Assembly: GCA_943736015.1 (NCBI GenBank)
Contig: OX031064.1
Location: forward strand, 33,169,361 to 33,233,360
Reading direction: 5' to 3'
Origin: Tridacna crocea
Taxonomy: Eukaryota; Mollusca; Bivalvia; Cardiida; Cardiidae
Length of the DNA stretch: 64,000 nucleotides
The translations under genes were made by a program, and so were the position numbers. The notes under the pieces were generated by a model that ran no database searches, was not told where the DNA came from, and worked only from the letters and a program-made list of their open reading frames with translations. Shown here one piece after another: positions 1 to 9,900 of this stretch (positions are counted from its first letter, which is position 1; each line of letters opens with the position of its first letter).

Positions 1-105
1 GTCGCGTAGGAAAGTGGTTCGGTTCTGTACCCAGGATGCCCATATCAGATACATGTAGATGAGTATTTATAGAATGCCATCTAGCGGAAGATAATGGCTT
101 GATGA
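1..105 (+). repeat. Family L copy (truncated by window start)
   Basis: The segment beginning GTCGCGTAGGAAAGTGG recurs inverted at about 1856-1949 and direct at 14420-14510. It is followed by GATGAGTATTTATAGAATGCC. Confidence 0.6.
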
Positions 106-119
106 TGGACTACTGTCTG

Positions 120-317
120 AGCCCACTACAGAGGTGAATGAGAATGATCCGTAGTGCAAGAGAGTGAGATAATGCTGCTTCAAATTTATGTTTCGGGAAA
201 TAATATCTCTTTATCGGACAGTGTGGATCATAGATCAGACTGCACGTTCTGTGCAGTCTGATCTTGATCTACACTGTCCGCTAAAGGTCAGTGAGTCGCG
301 CTTAGCAGCCAAAAGGT
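120..317 (+). mobile_element. Family C hairpin element, copy 1
   Basis: Central hairpin built from GATCAGACTGCACGTTC and its complement. The right end TTAGCAGCCAAAAGGTTAA is the start of a chain of three copies. The left end is degenerate, so its boundary is approximate. Confidence 0.65.
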
Positions 318-319
318 TA

Positions 320-497
320 AGCCTTATCCTGCTAAATGACTAAAACCCAAATATTACAGTTACAAAGGTATGTTTCTGGGAATGATACCTCCTTATCGGA
401 CAGTGTAGATTCAAGATCAGACTGCACGTTCTGTGCAGTCTGATCTTGATCTACACAGCCCGCAAAAGGTCGGTGAATCGAGCTTAGCAGCCAAAGG
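320..497 (+). mobile_element. Family C hairpin element, copy 2
   Basis: Bounded by TTAA at both ends. Ends are TTAAGCCTTATCCTGCTAA and TTAGCAGCCAAAGGGTTAA. The hairpin core lies around 395-460. Confidence 0.75.
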
Positions 498-499
498 GT

Positions 500-677
500 T
501 AAATAACTAAAAAGAAGTTTTCAATTCTATCGTAAAAACTATTACTGTTACAAAGGTATATTTCTGAGAATGACATCTCGTTATCGGAGAATGTAGATCA
601 AAGATCAGAATGCACGTTCTGTGCAGTCTGATCTTGATCTACATTGTCCGCTAAAGGTGACTTGGCAGCCTGAGGGT
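500..677 (+). mobile_element. Family C hairpin element, copy 3
   Basis: Shares its left TTAA with copy 2 and ends GGCAGCCTGAGGGTTAA. The hairpin around 595-652 has the same CAGACTGCACG type of core. Confidence 0.7.
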
Positions 678-834
678 TAATATACATGTAATTGTAATGG
701 GGATACCTAAAGCCTCATGGAACAAATTTCTTTTAAAATATATTTAAACAAAATTTATCAGAAACATGACCTATTGCTCGAAAGTCATATGCTAAAGATA
801 GAAATATAATATGTTTTATTAACCTTAATTTCAG

Positions 835-979
835 GTGACGTGGGAGAATATTTGGTGCACGATTACAAGACACCAGGACACACGCATTCGGGAGTGCCTC
901 GAACTGAAGTACTACAGTTTTTCACCCTTATGAATAAGGGTATAAAAGTATTCTATGCGGTACACAACCCTGTTGCCAT
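835..979 (+). CDS. Gene 1 internal exon with 3'-PSB-like segment
   Basis: Acceptor tttcag precedes 835 and donor GTGAGT starts at 980. The exon enters in phase 1 and leaves in phase 2, with the same 145 nt length as the paralogous exon 33812-33956. It encodes DVGEYLVHDYK and then FYAVHNPVAM. A MITE sits 11 nt after the exon end and has duplicated the donor. Confidence 0.85.
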
Positions 980-3900
980 GTGAGTACATCATCCTCGGAT
1001 ACCCCGGGGTCTCCCTATTTGCTACGCTACATCGACCCCTGAGACAATTGACTAATAAAACTTTTAATCAGCCGCCGAAAATCGATACGAAACGTCATAG
1101 CGTACAGTCCACTCGCCCATCACAAAATGATGATGGAACCAATGAAAAGCCAGCATTCGGCCAGCGGTAAAGCGAGGGAAATTCAATTAGTTGTCCCAGG
1201 GGTCGATGTAGCGTAGCAAATAGGGAGACCCCGGGGTATCCGAGGATGTGAGTACATCAACATTTCAAATTTCCTATTCGGTATCTACCATGCATTCTGT
1301 AATGCGCTCACGAGTGCATTTCTTCGCCTTTATCCTGCTGAATAATTAAATTTTCGATTCGATAGTAAAAACCCGAATATTGCTATTTTAAAGTTATGTT
1401 TTGAAGAATAATTTCTCCTTGTCGGACAATGTAGATCCATGATCAGACTGCACGTTCTGTGCAGTCTGATCTTGATCGACACTGTCAGCGGGTCGAGCTT
1501 AGCAGCCTAAAGGTTAAGATTCGCGCCATTTGACGTCATATCATCAGTAGCCGATGCGACATCCTTTTAACAGGTATCATGTGAATGCGAAAGGTTTGTT
1601 TAATGATACTTATTTGAAATCGAAACACCTAAAATTATTCTAAGAATTTCATCCTCAAATAAAAAGTAGCCGTTTAAAACTTTGTCTCATTCTATATTCC
1701 GTAAACACAAGCCAGAAAATGTTACATACGTTTCCCAAAATGTTGTACCATTCAATTTTTACAATGATTTTGATTCAGGCCACGCCACTTTTTGGCCGGT
1801 GATAAAATCTTCATAAGTAAAATGTAGGTCAAAACATGCTTTGTTTCTAAATCAATCCCCATTATCTCCGGCTAGATGGCATTCTATAAATACTCATCTA
1901 CCTAATTTGGGCATCCTGGGTACAGAACCGAAGCACTTTCCTACGCGACAACCGCTACTTTGCATTTTAAACTAAAACGTTTATCAATAAAACGCTACCT
2001 CGTGCAATTCACTTGGCTATGATCAGCAGTTTAGAGAAATCTGGAGCCAAAGCAGTAAGGAAGGGTTGATCTCCCGTAACAAAGTCTTAGATGACAACTC
2101 AGAACTTATATTTACATGCAACAATATATTGGGGTAAGGTTTTTCTTGCATCTTGTGTGTGTTGCTGACAGATAAACCTTCTGAAAGTTAAAAAAGGTTA
2201 CAACTTCCAGTACACTGCACACAAGGCGACTCTCAGGGCTACCAGTCCTTTGATTTTTACTGTTATAAAGAAATCGTTTGTGACGAAAAGATTATAACAG
2301 CTTGCATTTCTGTGGCCTGATCGGGCCTCGTCATGCATGTAAAGAGATTCGCATAAGGTACTACCTCTGCAGGGTCCGTATTCATCAACCATTCCTAAGA
2401 ACATTCCTTGTCTAATTATTCTTCAAGGTTTCTGCGAAATTAACAGAATTTCTGATTGGCTAAACCAAATGGTTTAGCCAATCAGAAGTTCTGTTACTTT
2501 CATGTTGACGAAATTCTGAAGAATAAGACTAAGAATGTTCTCAAGAATGGTTGGTGAATACGGAGCCTGGTTTCATCCGATACAAACCTCCTTACGCTCG
2601 CACTTCATCTGATCCGAACATACAGAAATACATAAATACTGCTGTGAAATTATACTTGTTTCGTACCGATAGGGTTTAACACATATGCCCTTTCAATGTA
2701 TCTTACAGCAAACGTGCTCATTTCTTTCCAGGTTTGAATGCTGTTGGTGCTCAGTAAAGAACAAGAATTCCAGTACTCCAGATGTTAATGAAGTTGCCGA
2801 ATCAGCCATTGACAGATTCAAAGACTGTCATCCACCACACAGCGATATAAGATGTCTCTCAGTTTGGAATTACCTTGAAGACGCTGAGGTGAACATCTGA
2901 ATCATTTAAAGGGGTTCCAGCAGTTTTTTTTTTCACTATTTTTTCTTAGAAAATAGTTAAAGATAGATTATCACAGCTAGAGAGATTAAAAAAAAAAACG
3001 AATGTAAAACTCGAGAGTTTGCATATCGCTCAGCTATGTAAACACAGATAAATTATTTAGAAAACATTGTGGATAAAGGAGAAAATGCCGGTAACCAGCA
3101 TTTTCTCCTTTTCCCACATTGTTTTCTACCTTTCACAAGACATATTTCAATTTTTCAGTCACATTTATTTCGTCGTCTGCAAATGCTTTCGATTTGGACA
3201 GTCCTAAAATTTTGTCGCTTGATAATGAGTTAAACGATCACGTGATTTTCATAAACGGTTTAACGCATCCCAAGGCATTGTGCCCTGTTACAGAAATAAG
3301 TGGTTTGCGGCGCCATTGATGTTCAGCATCAATATTTTCTTGTCAATATTATATTCTGTATTATAGTACGGTCAGAAATCAGTAAATGCTGCCTGCCGGT
3401 GTGATGCAGAGAAATGACCCCCCCCCCCCCTTACAAAATGACCCCCTGGGTCATTTTACTACGTAGAGGAATGACCCACCCGGGTCATTATTCTACGTAG
3501 AAAAATGACCCCAGACCGTAGAAAAAGGACCCCCTCTAGCTGTAGTAGAATGACCTCCTCATGAAGAGAAAGGACCCCCATAGAGAAATGACCCCCCTTT
3601 TTTTCCTTGCGGGATTGTTGTTGCTGCTGATGCTGATACTACTACTACTACCATTACAACAACTACTACTACTACTCGTGTTCTTTTACCCCATTTTGCC
3701 TTAACATTGTTGTTGCTGCTGATGCTGCTAATGTTTCTACTACTATTTCTACTACAACTACCACTACTACTACTACTACTACAGCTGCTGCTACTGTAAC
3801 TACTTCTAGTACCACTACTACCACTAAAACTTCAAGTACTGCTACTTCTGCTGCTACTACTACTACATCTACTACTTTTTCTTCTTCTTCTCCTTTTTCT

Positions 3901-6900
3901 CATTTCTTAGTCTATATTCTACGAAGTCTTCTACAACGATAAATACTATTTTTGTACTGAAAACTATTATAATGTTGTGTATTTACAAATGCTGGGTATA
4001 CAGCATTGAACATCATTATAATTATTGACATGAACATCATTTTACGGTGTGGTACCGGTGGGATCTTGGTTGTTTTAATTGATACCGCAAAGCTTCTAGA
4101 TGTTGATTTTGCTGGTCTTTTGTGTGTGTGTGTGTTGTTTCTTTTTTTTTTTCAAGGCTAATATCTTGCATCCTAGGGAATTCGCATCATTTACAGCAAT
4201 CTTAACGACAACCTTCATCCGGACATTTAAAAAACTTTTGGGGTCCACGCGGAGTTTGTTGTTAATTATCTATTATTTACTAAATCAAAGTAAAATCAAG
4301 TATATGTATCTCTGATTTAGATACTCCATAATTTGAAAAAAACATTACATCCGGTTACTATGGTGATGGGAAAATCCCGAAAACTAATCATGCATTTTTC
4401 CGTCAACGTGGGTTGAAGGAAGAGTTACCGAGAAACGCTCGCTAGCGAAAAAAAGACTTGTTGCCAGGGTCAATATTCTACGTAAAAAAATGACCCAGGG
4501 CCAATATTCTACGTAAAAAAATGACACAGGGTCAATAATCTACGTAGAAAAATGACCCAGGGTCAATATTCTATGTAGAAAAATGACCTTTCAGTATTCG
4601 ACGGAAACTAGGGTCTTTACCCCTAACCTGACATTTACGAATATTGTTCCATAATATTATAGACGCAACATGAACCCAGACCGGACCCGACTACTTAGCA
4701 GTTGACACAGTCATTGGTTTGGCAGCTAGATGTCAATTAATTTGGTGCTAAAGGGGCCCTTGTGTTTTACATGTATTATAGCAATAGAAAAAAGCTCTTA
4801 CATTCTGGACTCTCATCGTTTAGACAAAAAGGCTGATGGATGAAGATATCCCTACAGATTTAATCTTATTTCAATAATTATTACCTACTTATCAATATTT
4901 GAAAACTCACATAAATAGTTCATGGTCATAGTGTGCAATTTCAAATCTTTTCCGTGTTGCAGGGGAAATAGACACAAGATTGGATGTGTTGCGACTTTTC
5001 CGCCTCTATTTCTCACACTGAGCTTAATAAGCTTAACCTTGTTCAAGTAAACTGAATAATATATATTATGCTTTAGATATGTACCGTCCGTTTCACATGC
5101 ATTTGTCACTGATTTTTTGCCGATATTTTATTCATTTTCATTTCGATCAAATTCAAACTTACTTCAGTTATATCAGCGTTTTAGACAAACTCTATGACGA
5201 AATTTAATTAGGTTCCGACATCGGGTACAGAATTTACCCATACCACCCCCCTCCCCCCATTTCAAGGATTGTTACAATGGGGTATATGGGCAAATTCTGC
5301 GTATTTCTTACAGTAGGGGTGAATGGAGAAATTTCTGTCCATCAACCGATTTTGGCGAAATGGTCACAAAGTTTGTCTAAAAAGTTTACACATTTTAAGA
5401 TATGTTTCATTATGATCAGTCGAAATATACTAGACAAATCGAGAAAAATCAGTGACACTGGCAGGTAGTAGGAGTAGAAATAGTAGTGGTGGCAATAGTA
5501 GCAGTAGTATATGTAGAAGTATGAGGGTTGTCCCAGAATTACGTAGACTTTTGTTATAACTTTCATAGTAGTAATGGCAGAAATAAGCAATTTCCGGAGC
5601 TGTGAACGTTATATCTTATGCACAAGTGTACAAAAAAATTTCAGCATCTTTTGCACAAGTTTACAAAATTTCAGCGCGATATCTTGTCTGATTCTACAGG
5701 CTCTGGGGATAGATAGGGGTTTCGGAAGCGGGGCAGTTTATGGTGACGTCATGACGTCGTTTGTATTTTTATCACGACAAAGTTTAATGTTTGGGCTCAT
5801 GCTATCAACAAAGCCACCATCAACCTCTACACACTTATATGAATGTGTACCTACTGATAGAGCTCATTCTTAATATTCTGATTCCATTTCCTTATCTTAA
5901 GCATCTTACTAAGCAGTAGTAGTTGTAGAAATAGTAGAAGAAGTAGTAGCATCAGAGACAGTAGCTGTATTGGTAGAAGTAGTAGTAGTAGAAACATCAG
6001 CAGCAACAACGATGTTAAGGCAAAAAGGGGGGTAGTAGAATACGAGTAGTAGTAGTAGTTGTTGTAGTAATGGTAGTAGTAGTAGTTGTAATAGTAGTAG
6101 TATCAGCAGCAACAGCAGTGCCGCAAGGAAAAAAAAGGGGGGTCATTTCTCTACGGGGGTCCTTTCTCTTCATGAGGGGGTCATTCTACTACAGATAGAG
6201 GGGGTCCTTTTTCTACGGTCTGGGGTCATTTCTCTACGTAAAATAATGACCCGGGTCATTCCTCTACGTAGTAAAATGACCCGGGGGTCATTTTTGTAGG
6301 GGGGGGGGGGGGTCATTTCTCTGCATTACACCGGCATGGTAACTGCCAGTTTTCACTCAAAATTGGTTCTGTCTGCCACCGGCTGATTTTTTCCAAACGT
6401 GACTGTCGTCACGGCGCCAGCCGGGCGCATTTCGTAGTCGCGCGCTGGCTTTCAGGCGGCTGATCGTTTTATCTTGTGGTTGATAATAATGAACAATTTG
6501 TAGTGATACGAGAGCAGTTTATATATCCCACGTGAACCAGCCTGCCGCCGTCAGATTATCGAGCGGGCGCCGGTCGACGGCAGTTCGAACGCCCGATCGC
6601 TAGCCGGTGTCAGATGTAAATGGCCTGTGTCCGCAAGGTCGCCGAGTGGGGGTAGGTAAAATCTGACAGCTGCCGGCCTGTCGCCTAACTGCCACCGGCC
6701 GACACCCTGATGACGTTCCACACCCCTCGGGCAAAAGAAAGTCCCTGGCGCCGCCCGGAATCCGTCAGGCGGCCTTTTACTGGCAGTTATTTATGACCAC
6801 TCGCACCGATTTGTAAAAAATCGGCCGGCGGCACGCAACTTTAAGAATCCACCGATGTCTAAAAATCGGCAGGCGGCAGTTTCACAATGTGACTGTAGTG

Positions 6901-9900
6901 TAAGGGATAGACAAGGGACAAAGCGATTAATTGGAGAGGTCATCAGACCTCTCCAACAGTGGTGAGTTTAAAAGGCACAGCAACAGAATTTGCTGTCTAA
7001 TTCCATTTTTCTTGCGAAATTGTTCAGATACACAGTCTGTTTCGTCATCGTAAAAAAAAATAAAGCGAAATAAAAAAACCGAAACAGGAAATAGGCATGG
7101 TTTATTTTTATATGACAGATATCAGAAAAATATGTGTTAAATCAATTTGCCATATCTGCATATGACCCCTCAAAGAATTGTATTTTTTCAATAAGCAAAT
7201 AAATCAAAGTAGCAGGAAAAAAAAGATTTTCGTTAAAAAGAGAAAGAAGACTTTTGGACAAGATCATACGACTTGAAAAAGCGACAAGAAGGCCAAAGGA
7301 CCGTCATGCAAAGCATAATTATGAGGTTTCTACGCGGCGGCTTTTTACTTGTTTGTTTACATGTACCAAAATGTATTGAATTTAAAAGCCAATGAACCCT
7401 ATGAAAACATCGATGCTGACATCTCCTGGCTTCCTTTTTAAAGAAGCCAACTTGTATAGTAAGCCATGGTGTTTTGACAGTGTGACGTTTCTTTTAATTC
7501 GTCCCGGTGCACAGCATGATAACACCAACCTGTGACACAATATTCTTTACAGGTTTTATCAATAAAATCTTTTTTACAAGAAAATGTTGATGCATAACAT
7601 CAATGGCGCCGCCAATCAGTTGTTTCTGAAATAAGGCACATGACAGCATTTCAAATTGACCAAGGTAAATTTGTGCAGAACTAGGTGAGAAATGAACTCA
7701 AAAGTCCTAAACAATCCTTACAATGCAACTTAAAACTTAAAGAAAATCACATCATAGCTATTCTTCGGCAAAATTTAACATAATTTTAACTGGAGCTATG
7801 TACAAAAGCAGCTGTCATTCGAGAAACAACAGAAGAAAATAGTATTAAAAACTAAGTTTCAATTTACCAAATTGATATTAAAAACTTGGTATGAAAAATG
7901 ACCAAAAATGATCGAAGTGAGTACGAAATGACAAAAAATGATCGAAGTGAGTACGAAATGATAAAAAAAAAAGGTGGATACGAAATTACCAAAAATGGCA
8001 TAGGTACGAAATGACCTAGTTGCTGAATTAACAATATGGCTGCCTCCATATGTACCTTTCAAAACCAAATAAAAATATGCGGGGCCACAATAAAACCCAG
8101 TGGAGCAGTTTCAATCATGAGAATGATACTGGACCACAAACAGTGCGCATGCGCGTTAAGCGGAATTCTGGGATTGCATTTCATTGGCAACGAATGACGT
8201 TGTGAAAAGATCTATACAATTTACATTTTGTTCTTTTGCTCATTTCAGAAGTGTATTATACCAGGATTCGATTATTATTTCTACAACTCGTTACTGGGGA
8301 CCGTTCAGTATAAAAACATTAAGATAGTACATTTGACAGACCTAACCCGGGAGACCTTACAGGATCGTATGAACGAATATAGTGATCATTTGGGAATAGG
8401 TGAAGTATCTACTTATTGTAGCCTTTATTAACCCTTATCCCTTTCCCAAACAAGCCCTGGTTTTTACGTGTCTGCAGTAAAAGTCTTTTGAAAACAAGCA
8501 ATTTCTCCTTTTCCCACAGTGTTTTTTACCTTTTTTTAGAACTTTCTGCCATTTTCTCAAATTGTCGTCTGCAATCCCTTTCAGTTTGGAAGAGTCCAAA
8601 ATTTGTCGTTTGGGAAAGTGATAAACCTCATCCTACCAAATTTTTTTAAACCTAAATCCTACCAAACGGGGTCTGTTTGGACCCCAAGTTGGAAAAAAAT
8701 GTGCTGATGCTGGGAAAATTAAAAAGGCTATCGAGAACAATTGGTTAAAAAATCAAAGCGTTGAAAACGCTGAAGTGGTATTTGTCAAGGAAACCCATTG
8801 TGTGGAATTAATAGTTTGAAAGAAACAGAGACATATTGTTCAGATATTGGCTTAAAAGTCAACCCACTAAGCAAATGAATACCTTTTCGGTTGAAGGGAG
8901 AGTATTCATGACAAAGGTTGGTTTATTTTTGTATAAGTGGTCTCCTTTTGATCATGAGGAAGAAGCAGGAGTAACACCCCTTGACTGTAGGATGCATGAC
9001 GAATAGAGAGAAAAATCCTATTGGTATATCGAACAAAATTAAGTTTGTTCCTGAAAACTATAATTTTGAAATATCTCTAGCCTTTTACATTCAATTTCCA
9101 ACATTACAATCAATAGACGATAAGCGATATTTCCATTTTATCGTAAGCGGCACACCAGTAGTATCACGTGACACCAGACAATCAAAGCATTATTTCAGTA
9201 ACAAATGCCGTATGTCCCGTTCGCAAATCCTTTAAATTTGGACAAATTCATAACTGAAAAGGAAATGACATAGCAATAAATCTATGAAAATCAGTTCTAA
9301 CACAATTCAAACACATTTCATGATATTGCCTTTGAAAAAGAAAATCACAAACAGACAAAATATGCATTTTATAAAATCGTATTTAAATAAAGAGCATGTA
9401 GAGACTAAGAACGGACTTAGCCTCTGAAACCTGTATAAAATTCATAATCCTGACCATTAATGATCACCAAAGGGGTTAATTAATATGAAACAAAAGATAA
9501 GAAGAGTCAATTTAATGTGACACGTGTGTGCTAATCTGTAAGAAGCAAGTACATTACAGCTGTTCTAAAGGTCACCCACTCTGCAGTGCGATACCGAGAT
9601 CAAAGGAACACCGATTTAATCCTTCGCCCATTTTTTTTTAAGTAAGACTTCATTAGATACATATTTTTTATACTCAAAATGAAACTTAAAAGAAGTTATG
9701 GAAGGTCTGAAATTTGATCTGAAGCCACGTTTCTTTTGTTCATGATCTATAACATGAAGTAAAGGGTTCAGTCAGGAGGAACACGGTACATATCCTAAGG
9801 ACATAACGGATATAGCAATGAGCCATGTACTTCGGCAAAAGTGAGCTTAACCCTTTACTCCATAGATACTCATTTCTACGAATTGCTTGTAGGAGCCTTT

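Larger units (their letters stand above)
3397..6337. mobile_element. Foldback element D1 (about 2.94 kb, long inverted ends)
   Basis: The termini GCCGGTGTGATGCAGAG and CTGCATTACACCGGC are inverted, and the arms stay complementary for roughly 430-480 bp (3397 to about 3880, and about 5905 to 6337). Each arm holds tandem ATGACCC/CTACGTAG units, then a TAC/GTA trinucleotide array with GTTGTTGCTGCTGATG. The interior is mostly unique AT-rich DNA with a further ATGACC-unit block at 4465-4590. No target-site duplication was recognised. It lies in the gene 1 intron between exons 2732-2888 and 8249-8399. Confidence 0.8.

Noticed and set aside
5909..6112. Leucine-rich and threonine-rich frame
   Set aside because: Translation of the GTA/TAC trinucleotide array in foldback D1.
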